A stretch of 64,000 nucleotides of DNA from Cyprinodon diabolis. Taxonomy: Eukaryota > Chordata > Actinopteri > Cyprinodontiformes > Cyprinodontidae. Positions 23,001-34,500 of this stretch are shown piece by piece. Under the pieces are notes generated by a model. The model was not told where the DNA came from. It searched no databases and saw only the letters and a program-made list of their open reading frames with translations. The translations under genes were made by a program, and so were the position numbers. Where the stretch lies: contig CM060069.1 in the NCBI GenBank assembly GCA_030533445.1, positions 28,437,837-28,501,836 on the forward strand, in the 5' to 3' direction. Positions within the stretch are counted from its first letter, which is position 1; each line of letters begins with the position of its first letter.

Positions 23001-25297
23001 ACCTAAGTATTTTGGATGAGAAATAACATAAAATATAATGTTTATACACACCTTCTACCGTTTATAAAAACATTTTATTTTCCGCTTTGTTTTAATATTA
23101 TTAATTGGGTTCGGATAGATTTGCCATCACCGACAGAGTTTTTTCTCTCCATGCAGCGAGTGAGAAGAAACGTGGTCCCCTCTTTGCCACCTCAGGATAT
23201 AGAGGGCTCTGGTGACGATACACCGCTGTTCAATGGAACCGGTAAGAGATGAGCTACAAAGAAAGCATAATTTTATTACCCAGTGCTGTAATATTTTTTG
23301 TTTCTAGTCAGGCACTCTCTCCGTCTGTCTCCACAGAGGCATGTAAGGCCGTACCAGACACAGGACCCTGTTTTGGGATGCATGACCGGTACTACTACAA
23401 CTCTTCCTCAATGGGCTGTGAGCTGTTCAAGTATGGTGGCTGTTTGGGCAATCAAAACAACTTCAAAACTGAGAGAGAGTGTCTGCAGAGATGTCGCACA
23501 GAGGGTGAGGAGGAGATAAAATATTTTGCATAGAATACAACATTAAATTGGGCCAATAGGGAGAAAGTAACTGATGAATTATATACGTACCTTAATGATG
23601 CTTCAGTCAGGATTCATCTTTTGATTTTTTCAGCTGTGTGCCGTCTGCCCATGGCTCCTGTTCCCTGCACAGGCCAGCCAGCTATCTGGGCTTTTGACCC
23701 CAGCTCTGGAGTCTGCATGCCCTACAAATCGGGCTTCTGTCAGTCCAACGCCAACAAGTTCTACACTAAGTCAGAGTGTGAGGAGTACTGTGGAGTGGTG
23801 AGAAACGGTAAGGCAGTCCAGGAAACCTAAAAAAGTACATTGCTCCAAAAAATAAAGGGAACAAATAAATAGAACAATAAATCTTCAATCACATCTAACT
23901 TCTGTGGAATTAAACTGTCCACTTAGGAAGCAACACTGATTGACAATCAAATTCACAGGTAGTTGTGCAAATGGAATAAACAACAGGTGGAAATTATTGG
24001 CAATTAGCAAGAGACTCTCAATTATGGAGTTGATCTGCGGGTGGGGACCACAGATCACTCCTCAGTACCTATGCTTTCTGGGGGATGTTTTGGTCAGTTT
24101 GGAATATCGATGGTTCTTTCACATTCATGGTAGCAAGAGACAGACTCTACGCACAACAACACAAGCGTCTCAGGTAGTGCAGCTCATCCAGGATGGCACG
24201 TGAAAGTGAGCTGTGGCAAGAAAGTTTTCTGTGTTTGTCCGCGTAGTGTCCAGAGACTGAAGGTGCTACCAGGAGAAAGGCCAGTACACCAGAAGATGTG
24301 GAGGAGGCCGTAGGAGGGTAAAACCCAGCAGCAGCACTGGTACCTCTGCCTTCTTGCAAGGAGGAACAGAAGGAACACTGCCAGAGCCTTGCAAAATGAC
24401 CAGCAGCAGACCACAAATGTACATGTGTCTGCACAAACAATTAGAAATTCACTCCTTGAGGATGGTATGAGGGCCCGACATCCACAGGACGCTTAGCATG
24501 TGCAAGAGACCACCAGGATTGGCAAATTCACCACTGGCCCCCTGTGCTCTTCACAGGTGAAAGCAGGTTCATACTGAGCATGTGACAGTCTGGAGACAAC
24601 GCAGAGAGCGATCTGCTGCCTGATACATCCTTCAGCACAATCAGTTTGGTCGTGGGTCATTAACTGTGTGGAGTGGCAATTCTTTGGAGGGCCACACAGC
24701 CCACAATGTGTTCGTCAGATGTAGCATGTCTGCCATTAGGTACTGATACGAGATCATCAAACCTCCTTGTGAGACCATATGCTGGTTGGCCCTGGGTTCC
24801 TCCTAATGCAAGACAATTCTAGACATCATACAGATGGAGTCTGTGAGCAGTTCCTGTAAGAGAAGGGCATTTAAGCTATTTTTAAGGACAGTACATCAAA
24901 GTTGGATCAGCCTGTGTCTTTTTCCACTTTCATTTTGTGTGACTCAAAATCCAGGCTTTGGTTGGTTAATATATTTGATTTCCATTGAGGATTTCTCTGT
25001 CATTTTGTTGTCAGCACATTCAACTTTGTATAGAACAACATATTCAATTATATTATTTCATTCTTTCAGATCTAGGATGTGTTATGTGTTCCCTGTTGCA
25101 CATTTTCTATTAGAAAAAGTAGAAAATGTTCATCTCTGAACAGTTTGGCAGAATTTGTATTCTGTAATTACCACCACAACTAAAACCAAGTCAGACTGTA
25201 GAGTCTGTATCTCTGTAGAGTCTGTATGTCAAAAGCCTTTTTCAGAATATTGATTTTATTTCTTTTTTGTGCAGATGACCTGCTGCTTTCAAACTGA
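17052..25297 (+). CDS. ambp: Protein AMBP precursor: alpha-1-microglobulin plus bikunin, ten exons
   Basis: Exons: 17052-17171, 17561-17703, 19706-19782, 19879-19995, 21223-21324, 21494-21549, 23157-23241, 23337-23504, 23634-23807 and 25275-25297. They give 354 residues, close to human AMBP (352). The signal peptide is about residues 1-20. Lipocalin part: [38 protein letters not shown] and GDCVPGEQ. Exon 7 begins RVRR, the furin site that frees bikunin, and carries IEGSGDD, the Ser-Gly chondroitin sulfate attachment site. Exons 8 and 9 each encode one Kunitz domain with six cysteines. The C-terminus DDLLLSN resembles human EELLRFSN. In the family, secreted alpha-1-microglobulin scavenges heme and radicals, and bikunin joins inter-alpha-inhibitor. 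Oddities: Ser replaces Cys34 (ASTSPYMQ), an extra Cys lies in DKCISLKLY, and P1 residues are Phe (Kunitz 1) and Thr (Kunitz 2). Introns 2, 4 and 9 hold old repeats. Confidence 0.95.
18247..19260. repeat. Decayed DNA-transposon-derived repeat in ambp intron 2, split by a hAT element
   Basis: Strings such as TTTAGATATGGACTTTTACC, CTGGCCATTCTGACGCAC, CCCAGTCTCAAGTCTGTTGC and TTAGCTCCATCTACTC match, with many changes, a common fish repeat whose consensus I remember only approximately. The two halves, 18247-18628 and 19111-19260, become contiguous once the hAT element between them is removed. Confidence 0.5.
18629..19110. mobile_element. Non-autonomous hAT element with exact 8-bp target duplication (ambp intron 2)
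   Basis: 482 bp starting TAGGGATCTGCAACCTGCGG and ending CTGCAGACCCCTG; the ends are imperfect inverted repeats. The flanks are CTCTAGTT on both sides (18621-18628 and 19111-19118), the 8-bp duplication expected of hAT transposition. There is no reading frame. It sits inside an older repeat. Confidence 0.75.
20220..20465. repeat. Decayed dispersed fish repeat in ambp intron 4
   Basis: Begins with CTCTGGACAGGTTCCAGGTCCATCACAG and ends with a GGCCCCAGGTCGGGATTTGAAC ... CTGCTCCACCATGCAGC pattern. This is the usual layout of a widespread fish interspersed repeat. The middle has diverged strongly. Family not assigned. Confidence 0.5.
20735..20990 (+). pseudogene. Trace of a Tc1-like transposase in ambp intron 4
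   Basis: A frame near 20756-20805 reads [13 protein letters not shown], matching the Tc1 transposase block usually written YGGGSVMLWGCF. Sequence on both sides is too decayed to extend the match or find ends. Confidence 0.4.
23838..25094 (+). mobile_element. Fossil Tc1-like element in ambp intron 9
   Basis: Starts after a TA with CATTGCTCCAAAAAATAAAG and follows a well-known fish Tc1-like repeat through GTGCAGCTCATCCAGGATGG, GGTATGAGGGCCCGACATCC and TTCCTCCTAATGCAAGACAA. It ends near ATGTGTTATGTGTTCCC, where the last part of the 3' terminal repeat is missing. Two internal deletions and many frame breaks destroy the transposase; the region that should hold the last catalytic acid is absent. 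It lies wholly within the intron between the second Kunitz exon and the terminal exon of ambp. Confidence 0.75.
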
Positions 25298-25420
25298 ATG
25301 AAGCGAGGAAGCTCTGCTGCTCTCCAGAACAAAAAGAAATCAAAAATCAGCATCAAACCAGGTCAAACATAAAAAAACATCTTGGAGAATCAAGACTACT
25401 GTTAAGTCCTAAAAGCTGCC

Positions 25421-25426
25421 AATAAA
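25421..25426 (+). terminator. Poly(A) signal of ambp, in a palindrome
   Basis: AATAAA 124 bases after the ambp stop codon. It lies in the left arm of an inverted repeat (CCAATAAAAA at 25419-25428, TTTTTATTGG at 25441-25450), so the minus strand also carries AATAAA. Confidence 0.7.
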
Positions 25427-25450
25427 AAAGTCAACTCTTGTTTTTATTGG

Positions 25451-28400
25451 TATTTCTGTTTGTCCATGCAGAATTTAAAGATATAGAGTTTAATTCAAAT
25501 GAGCATTTTATACATGTTTAATAGAGCAATTAAAATATTTGATATGACCATATTAAAACACTGATACAGTGCTAATACTATTAACAACACTAAGTTTTTA
25601 ACATTTTATCAGATAACAAACTACAAACCTCAGGGTATCTCATTCAGTTTCCTAAATAGTAAATGTAGTCACCTGCGTAAAATGAAAATTCAGTATGAAT
25701 AAAACTATTCTGTGAAGGTTAGAGAAAGAACAAAATATTAGAGAACAAGCAGCACCACAAAGAAAAAGAAGCAATGTAAGGAGGTAAGGAAAAAAGTTGT
25801 GGAGAATTTGGAAGCAAGGTCATGATCTTCAGCTTTGCGGATCTCTCAGGGCCTTGATTGATCTATAGAAATATTTGAATCGATATGATTAATCTTATCT
25901 CAGAGGATGAACAAGGAAAGCATTAATCAGATAAGAGGCCTATAGTAACAGTAGTAGGAGCAGCAGAGACCTGCAGGTGTGAGCGTCTGTCTATGGGGCC
26001 ACAATTAACGGATGACTACTCTTATACTCGTAGGGAAGTCATATTTAAATATCAAATCATTCTGGCTTAAACATGTATATAAATGCACTTTTTATCAGAC
26101 TATATTGTCCCAAAAGTTAGAAAATTTCTATTTAAAAAAAATCCTGTCTTAAAATCTGTGGGGTTTTTTTCGTTATTTTATAGAGGCCAGTTATTTATAC
26201 ATCAGCTTGTACACCTAAATTCAGCCAATCATATATCAACCATCATCTGTCAATCAAATTTTTTCGGTAATAGCATCTTGATTCATATGTTGCAGCTAAT
26301 ATACGCAACGGTTGAAATAAGAAACATTATTTTACTTTACCACTGAGTTCTGTCCCAGTGTTTGGGGATGGGTGTCTGTGTCTTCGGCAGGCATAGATCT
26401 AACAGAACTGGCAGCGTTGAGAGGTAAGGGCTCAAACATGTACACCAAACGAAGCTTCTGCCACCCTGGCGTCCTCTTCCACAACAACTTCGTCCCCACT
26501 ATCCTCCTCTATAAAAACTGTATGAAGGAGGAGACTCATCCACGACATCTGACACAAAACTCTCCTCCTCTTGCATGTTTCCGCTGTCCATAGCGTTCCT
26601 TGACGGTGTCGTTGCTAAGTGCTACTTGGTCCCAATGAAATTTCTTATTGGGAACCTACTAGCACTAAGTTGCTAACTGGTTACTAACTGCTTCCGATAA
26701 ACCGGGCCACCATCAAACATGCTTGCGAACCTTCCGGCACAATAATCCCGCCCCCTTGATAAACGACCAATCACATTCACTTTATTCACTCGTGCAGAGT
26801 TGAGCACCACTCAGAAGAATTCAGAAATGCAATGGTTGGAATAGCCGTTTCTCTACGACTTTGAGGTTTGTGATCATTAACATTTAAAACCATTTTGCTC
26901 TGAGCAAGAACTGCACATCCCGCATCGTCAGGTTCAATTTGCATGTTTTCTACTCTATAAAGCATCACACTCAACGCAATTTCTGACATTTTGACTTGAA
27001 AAAGCTTCCTGGATGGGAAGCGAAACGTCTTCAAACTTGGAAACAAAGTCCAGTGAATTGTTTTGTTTTTTTACATTTTTGAAAGGACATTCCCTTTCCA
27101 TCTGACACCTGACTACGAGTCTTTGTCATTTACAATCCAACTTTTATATTTTTTGTAAAAATCTGTGGCCATTTTCTTACTTTTGTTAAAAAAAAAAAAA
27201 CTGTAATTGCAGATTTCTGTTCTCTCTACTGCTAAGTGTGAGAACTATATTTTCGACAGCATCAAGCTGAACTGAACAAAAATCCAGGAACATTTTAGGC
27301 CAGCTTTTCTTTTTAGGTCTTACCCAGGAGGTGGCGATATTATTCAAACTAAACATGACCCTCCAGAGTTTCTCAGCAGCCTGTTCTCATGCAGTGACTT
27401 TAGTCAGCAAAAGATGAGTCATTGAAAACTGAAAAAGTCACCACTAAAAGCTTTCCCTGCCGAGAAGGAGCCAGGCTTCCTGTTCTCGGTTCCCAGAGTT
27501 CCCGGCTGCTGGCAGTAGAATGCTGGGAATATCCGGAGAGGAAAGGGAAGTGACATCACAGCGTTGACCTTCCGTACCAAGCCGGTTCACCTGGTGCATG
27601 CTGCGAAAGAGATGCCAAACAAGCAAACACACGCATCGATAACTAAAGGAGTCTACTTTGTCTCGCACAGCCCCACACATAGATACATACATGTTCACTC
27701 AGAATACTCCTGACATATTTTGTAACTTTTAGTTTGTATTCCAAGAAAGCAGTTAGAGAAAGTCTGAGGTTCCCATGAGAGAGAGGAAGCGATAACATTG
27801 ATTAGTTCTGCAGAAAACTTTCCGACAGTCTAAACTCACCACAAATCTGACAATAAAATTCCCACCGCAACTTCAGCTGCTTTCTCACTCCAGCAAATAC
27901 GTCTACTCTTCGTTTGTTGGCAATTATTTTAATTATACTGTCTTACAGACAGCAGAAATAACCTTTAATTGCTCTGAATTTATCAGCTTACTGCGAATAC
28001 TGCTGTACAAGTCTGCACCAGCTCTACTAAACCATAGGAAAGTGACCTTTTCCTTAAAGTAACACCCAGAAATGTATATATATAAAAAAATAAAATAAAT
28101 GTAGGCCATTATGTATTTTTACAGGGAACTCACTAAACACTGGTCAGTACTAATGTCCTTCTTTAGAAAGAATTTTAAATGCAATGCTAACCTATGAATA
28201 ATCTTTGAAAACATTGTCTTTTCCAATTACAGACACATTTTTAAAGCCAAAATGTTTTTTGAACGTTTTTACAGGTGTAAAAAAAAAACAAAAAAAAAAC
28301 AAAGAAGCATGTAATCTCTGAATATCTGGACATTAAAATTTTAAGAATTGCTGCATCCCCTTCAAGACGTTCAGTCTGGCACTGGGTGTAACATGAAACT

Positions 28401-28560
28401 ATGAAATAATAATTAAGGAGTTGGTGTTCGTAACTAAAATACCATTTATTTTATAATATTGAAAGGCTAGGATACAATGTAAAATATTTAAATGCAGTGG
28501 AATTTTAAGCTTCAGGGTCTCCAAGGCCAAAATGGAACCCCCTTAATTATGAGAGCAAAA
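25451..28560. other. Intergenic, about 3.1 kb
   Basis: No gene recognised. Part of 26993-27055 (AAGCTTCCTGGATGGGAAGC followed by GAAACGTCTTC) resembles a short dispersed fish repeat. 26600-26760 is comparatively CpG-rich and may be a young repeat, but no ends were found. Confidence 0.4.
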
Positions 28561-28562
28561 TA

Positions 28563-29810
28563 CACTATATTGCCAAAAGTATTTGCTCACCTGCCTTGAC
28601 TCACATATGAGCTTAAGTGACATCCCGTTCCTAATCCATAGGGTTCAATATGACGTCGGTCCACCCTTTGCAGCTAGAACAGCTTCAACTCTTCTGGGAA
28701 GGCTGTCCACAAGGTTTAGGAGTGTGTTTATGGGAATTTTTGACCATTCTTCCAGAAGCGCATTTGTGAGGTCGCACACTGATGTTGGACGAGAAGGCCT
28801 GGCTCTCAGTCTCCGCTCTAATTCATCCCAAAGGTGTTCTATCGGGTTGAGGTCAGGACTCTGTGCAGGCCAGTCAAGTTCATCCACACCAGACTCTGTC
28901 ATCCATGTCTTTATGGACCTTGCTTTGTGCACTGGTGCACAGTCATGTTGGAAGAGGAAGGGGCCAGCTCCAAACTGTTCCCACAAAGTTGGGAGCATGG
29001 AATTGTCCAAAATGTCTTGGTATGCTGAAGCATTCAGAGTTCCTTTCACTGGAACTAAGGGGCCAAGCCCAGCTCCTGAAAAACAACCCCACACCATAAT
29101 CCCCCCTCCACCAAACTTTACACTTGGCACAATGCAGTCAGACAAGTACCGTTCTCCTGGCAACCGCCAAACCCAGACCCGTCCATCAGATTGCCAGATG
29201 GAGAAGCGCGATTCGTCACTCCAGAGAACGCGTCTCCACTGCTCTAGAGTCCAGTGGCGGCGTGCTTTACACCACCGCATCCGACGCTTTGCATTGCACT
29301 TGGTTATGTATGGCTTGGATGCAGCTGCTCGACCATGGAAACCCATTCCATGAAGCTCTCTGCGCACTGTTCTTGAGCTAATCTGAAGGCCACATGAAGT
29401 TTGGAGGTCTGTAGTGATTGACTCTGCAGAAAGTTGGCGACCTCTTCGCACTATGCGCTTCAGCATCCGCTGACCCCGCTCCGTCAGTTTACGTGGCCTA
29501 CCACTTCGTGGCTGAGTTGCTGTCGTTCCCAAACACTTCCATTTTCTTATAATACAGCTGACAGTTGACTGTGGAATATTTAGGAGCGAGGAAATTTCAC
29601 GACTGGATTTGTTGCACAGGTGGCATCCTATCACAGTTCCACGCTGGAATTCACTGAGCTCCTGAGAGCGACCCATTCTTTCACAAATGTTTGTAAAAAC
29701 AGTCTGCATGCCTAGGTGCTTGAATTTATACACCTGTGGCCATGGAAGTGATTGGAACACCTGATTCCAATAATTTGGATGGGTGAGCAAATACTTTTGG
29801 CAATATAGTG
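28563..29810 (-). mobile_element. Complete Tc1 element, DD34E, copy A
   Basis: 1248 bp with perfect 29-bp terminal inverted repeats (starting CACTATATTGCCAAAAGTAT), flanked by TA on both sides (28561-28562 and 29811-29812). It carries an intact transposase on the minus strand. By eye it is identical to the element at 55766-57013. Confidence 0.96.
28645..29676 (-). CDS. Tc1 transposase, DD34E, intact (copy A)
   Basis: 343 residues beginning [18 protein letters not shown]. This start was chosen because it matches the usual Tc1 N-terminus; an upstream ATG at residue -11 and the longer open frame run into the terminal repeat. Helix-turn-helix around residues 20-45 ([20 protein letters not shown]), then a GRPRK AT-hook-like motif and a second helix-turn-helix. 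The catalytic triad is [15 protein letters not shown] and [13 protein letters not shown], with 34 residues between the second Asp and the Glu. The C-terminus KGGPTSY is typical. No stop or frameshift. Confidence 0.95.
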   Translation of the reverse strand: MGRSQELSEFQRGTVIGCHLCNKSSREISSLLNIPQSTVSCIIRKWKCLGTTATQPRSGRPRKLTERGQRMLKRIVRRGRQLSAESITTDLQTSCGLQISSRTVRRELHGMGFHGRAAASKPYITKCNAKRRMRWCKARRHWTLEQWRRVLWSDESRFSIWQSDGRVWVWRLPGERYLSDCIVPSVKFGGGGIMVWGCFSGAGLGPLVPVKGTLNASAYQDILDNSMLPTLWEQFGAGPFLFQHDCAPVHKARSIKTWMTESGVDELDWPAQSPDLNPIEHLWDELERRLRARPSRPTSVCDLTNALLEEWSKIPINTLLNLVDSLPRRVEAVLAAKGGPTSY

Positions 29811-29812
29811 TA

Positions 29813-31289
29813 TCTTTGGCTATAAAAGTACAAAGGCTGAGCTCCATGACTGCCCACAAAACAGGAGAAAACGTGCTAGACCAAAAATGGAACCCCTACA
29901 AGCCTCCACTGTGAGGACAAAAAACATGCTTTCATTTTTCAGTTACCAAAATACAAAGTAACCACACATAGCTTTCAAAGTACATCAAACAAGATCACAC
30001 CAGATCAAGGCCCAGAGGAACAGAGGGACCTGACATACCTGAAATAAAGCTTTATTTAGTAGCTGATGAGCTGTAACACATCAAACCTGTGGTAGAAGCG
30101 AGGTAAACTTGAAACACAAAAAAGAGTTAATGCCGCTGTCACACCTTGACAATTTAGACCAGGGTGAGCCTGACGTATGGAAAAGTACGTCCACATACGT
30201 AAAGTATGTCGAGAAATTTTGAGCAAGCTCTGAAATTCCCGATGCATGCCAGCATATACCATACGTGTGCCATAGGATACAGATAAGTTATCTGATTGTT
30301 TACATACGTTAAGTGTAAGTTAATCATAAGCTGTGGTGTCTAACTTATCTAAAACATATGAGTAACTTATGCGTAACTTATCAAGAGCTTATCTTCAACG
30401 CATATCAATGTATTTGACGTGTTCCAAGAGACCTCTGAAAACGTTTCTTACAGCTACCGTATAAATAAATAAAATTAAAGACGATCCAAAAAAAAACATT
30501 TAAAAATCCAATTGTTTGCTTGATTAAGAATTGATGCGAGAATCAAGGAGCCCCCTTTGGATATGTTCCAATTTAAAAAAGATAACGGCATTATCTGCAT
30601 ACATTGCATTACACACATCTGTTCATTATTTAGGATAATGTATACAAGGCAATAAAACGATTGACAGGGAAGTTTAAGGTAAGAAGACTTCATTGCATAA
30701 ACACATTGCTTTCTCGTCCTCATATTTTTTCAGCATTTATTTTATTCACAATAAAAGAAATAAACCAAACAAAACAGCATTGAGGAACATTCTAAAATGT
30801 ATCTTATCTTAAAATCTGGGAAAATTTTTCACCAAACTGACATAGATCTAAGTAGCTCTGCTGAACAAGAAAGATAAATCCTGCAGATATCTAGGTTTGC
30901 AGAATACCGCGACAGAGCTTAAGGGCTGAATACAATTACAGAATGCAATCTATTATGCCAAAAAAACCTCAACCCCTCTACATTTTATCCTAGTCATTTA
31001 AAGACTTTTTCTTTTTATTATTTTTGTTTTTTAATGGGAGTTTTCCTTCTCTTGAACCATGTGCATTTACACAGTACCAAGTCCCAACAGATTTATCTCA
31101 CTGCACTTTGTCATACAAACATGTCCAATTTATATCAAGGAATCTATAATCAATTTGATGCAATACAGTCAAACCTTATAGATAGACACTGCTGAGTGTC
31201 ATCACCATAGCTGGGAGTTTAAGTAAATTAATATTGTTTTTATTTATAGAAACTGAGCAAAGCACCTGCAGTACTCAATCATTAATATT
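29813..31289. other. Intergenic; possible old repeat at 30075-30430
   Basis: No gene recognised. 30075-30430 has repeated TACGT/ACTTATC strings and a CCGCTGTCACACCTTGAC start that resembles the end of a fish MITE, but no matching second end was found. Confidence 0.35.
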
Positions 31290-31556
31290 CTAGCTCCCTT
31301 CTAGATTCCTCTGTCCACACCTGCTCCCAATCTGCTGATTAGCCTGGTCTTTGTTTCTGTTTCCCATAAATACACCTCCTGTTCAGTCACTGTTTGCTGG
31401 TTCATTGTCGCCATTTCTTTGCTCTTCATGTGACTTCAGTATTTTGTTTGTAGACTTTTACTTCTGTTGCACCTTTTGGTTATTAAATCTGCTTGAAACA
31501 ACCCCATCTTCCTTTTCTGCATTTGGGTCCTCTTCAAACCTCCATCCAACCTGACA
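31290..31556 (+). repeat. LTR-like fragment (possible solo LTR remnant)
   Basis: Holds features in the order expected of a fish LTR: a CCCATAAATACACC TATA-like stretch (about 31362-31375), a TTATTAAATC poly(A)-like stretch, and an end with CTGCATTTGGGTCC ... CCTGACA. The 5' border is unclear and no internal retroelement genes adjoin it. Confidence 0.4.
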
Positions 31557-34500
31557 TAACAAAGTCATGTGTACAGAAAAGTAAGAAGCATTCATTCAGA
31601 CATCATAAAGAATTTCTAAATATAGACAAATATAAGCGTATCAAACAATATTTAGAATAGAAAATAAAATTTGCTCTTTTGAAAGATTAATTCACCTTTC
31701 ATTAATTTGATTAGGATGTTATAGCCTCAGTTTAACTGAAAAAAAGAAAAATGTAAGCAATTGAAAGGTTGAGCAACATGAAAACACACTTCAAACTAAC
31801 ATTCAAATGATTTAATTTTAACAATTAATCTCCCTAAAAAGCAAGGCATGATTCTAAATTTATCTCTCCTGAGCTGCCGGGCTAAAGAATTGGGAATTAT
31901 TAATGAAAAATCCACCCGCTTTGAATATCAAACGACTGACTGGAGGGACTATATATCCCATCTCAGTCCTGGCCAAGAATGAACTGGAGATTGTGACTTG
32001 GTAGAGACTTATCTGGGTTCTCCTGTACCTTGCTATCCGCTCAACTTCACTTTCAAGTCCTGCAGCCTCTGACAGGTGGTCCTTCAGGATTTTACCTGAA
32101 TAATGCAGCTTCCGTTTTTGTAGCGATTTTCATAAGCTTCTCTGCAGCAGCAGAAAAAACAAACATTTCCACAGCAGAATGCTGATTATATTAACTCATG
32201 TTGTCTAATATTTGAGCCCTGTTTATATAGAGATAATTGAGGTAAACTTTATATACCTAATTTAAGGGGTGTCCAGGTTACACTGCATGCACTGTTTAGA
32301 TTTTTATTTCTTCTTCTGTCTTTTTTATTTTACTTCACAGTTGGGCCTGGTTATGGTTTGGAAGTTTAAATGTTTGCCATATTTATATGGTGAAAGCATC
32401 TTTGAGTGACTTGTTTTATATCACCAGTGAGGTTCCCTCATTGCTAATTTCAGCAGATGGGGAAAAGTGCTGAGTGCTTATTTGGAAAGTCTCATATGGG
32501 ATTAGAGTACTGCATTGCTCATCTCTGTGTTCAAGTCAAAATGCTGTCAGTGACCCTTGACCGACTGACCTGCAGAATATTCTGCCCTACACCGTCTGTC
32601 TCTCCGCACAGTGTGACTCTCTGGCCCATTCTGTTCTGACTGACCTCTCCGTGACACAAACACGCACACAGACTACTCAGTGCGCTCCCAGACGAGGTAC
32701 ACAGACAATTGAAGGAGACGGCACATTCCTTTCCCCAGGTGGCATAAAAGACGCAGCCGGATCAATGTCCTAATGGGTTGCAAACCAACGACAGATGATT
32801 ATTAACCCCTGACAGGGGTGAGTTCCTCCTCAGCCAGGACAGACTATTGTGTGACCACTGTGTGTGTTTTTGTGTGCGAAGACCAGTAAGAGGTATTTCT
32901 GTGGACCTGTTTAACCGCCGTACAAGAGGTGCAAGAGCATGATTATGACATACTGACACTTTAGCTAAATATTCACTTAAGAGCTATTTTATGTTTTAAA
33001 ACATCAGGAGTAACAACATATATATGGGAACCGCATTTGTAATTGTATAATTTAAGTTCTCACATGGTAAGATTTAAAGATTGCATTTGAATTATGTCAT
33101 ATCTATGGCCGTCATTTTTCTCACCGTCCTGACAGCTCTCTTAAGTTTATCTCCCTTAGCCTCCAGCTCCCCATCTCTTCCCTAGGCCTCCACTTCAAAT
33201 CTGGAACAGCCATGAGTGTGTGTGTGTTTGTGGGGGGGTGTGCATGTGTGGAGGACTGGTTGAGGGAGGACAATAGGCAGTAAGGGGGCTAGTTGAATGG
33301 GGGTATTGAGCCTGTTCAGCCAAACAGAAAATCATCTCCCATCTCACTTCAAACCCACAGTTTCACTCTGTACAAGCGGGCCTTTATTCTCCATAATTAC
33401 TCACCAATACACATGCACACACACATGCATGCATTTACATATATACTAATGATTATTGTTTCTATGCTCATGTACCTTCATGCATGCATGTATACGTTGT
33501 ACTATAAATACTAATGTGCAAGGATGTTAAAAGTGGGTTTCAGCTTTCGCTATCTTGCTCAAAATTAGGAAAATATTACAAAAGAGTCTAAACATAAGGT
33601 AATTATTAGGGATTTTTTTTTTTTTTTTATTGTTTACGCTTCATGCAGACATATCTGTTTTGGAGTTTCTATCAACCTTTAATTTGTAAACTAAACCTTT
33701 TGGTTTCTTGACCAAACAACAAAAAAGACTCTGGTACAACTTAACTTCAATTTAATGTCACAGAGTAAGATTCACATATTATTTTTATGATTAATTCCAC
33801 AAAATATTTCAATTAAGTAGTGATATGAAAAATTTTAATTAAAGAATGGGATTTGAAGTCTATAAAACTAGATTATGTCCATAAACATTGTTACCATTTT
33901 GTCCTTGGAAGCTTGGAAAGAACAAAGTTTGGAAAATTAGAAACAGTTTTTCTATTTCGATAACAATATAAAAGCAGATTCTATTATTTCCTTCTTTTCC
34001 CGACATCTTCAAACTGTGTAGGAACCCTTCCTCCAGAAAAAAACAAACAAAAACAGCTGATTTTCTACTGAGCTCCCCAAATCACTGTAGTCAAAGTCTT
34101 CAAGTCATATTTCCTCTTCTTCTGAGTAACTGTTATATTTTCATTTCAGAATACATCATTTGCAGTCATTTTCTAAATGACCTGCTGTCTGTGCACATAG
34201 TCATCCTCACGGTGATGTCTCATTTTTGCCACATTGAAGCAATAATACAACTAACTCATTTGCTTTTATGCTTTTGTTGATTATTTAAAAAATATTTTCA
34301 AATAAAAGTTGATCGTTTTGTTCATAAATAATTATAAAGGTACATCTTTACTCTGCAGGTGAATCTCCAATTTCTGACCCTTATTTCTTCTTTTTATCAC
34401 AACCTGTCAGTCTGCATATTAAAACTATGCTGCACCTACAGTTGTATGAAGCCTAAAAGTAGGATGGGAAACAATTCATCCTAATCCCTATGATCTCCAA

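Noticed and set aside
28583..29353. 256-residue plus-strand frame in Tc1 copy A (and its twin at 55786-56556)
   Set aside because: It is the antisense shadow of the intact transposase; composition and motifs belong to the minus-strand gene.
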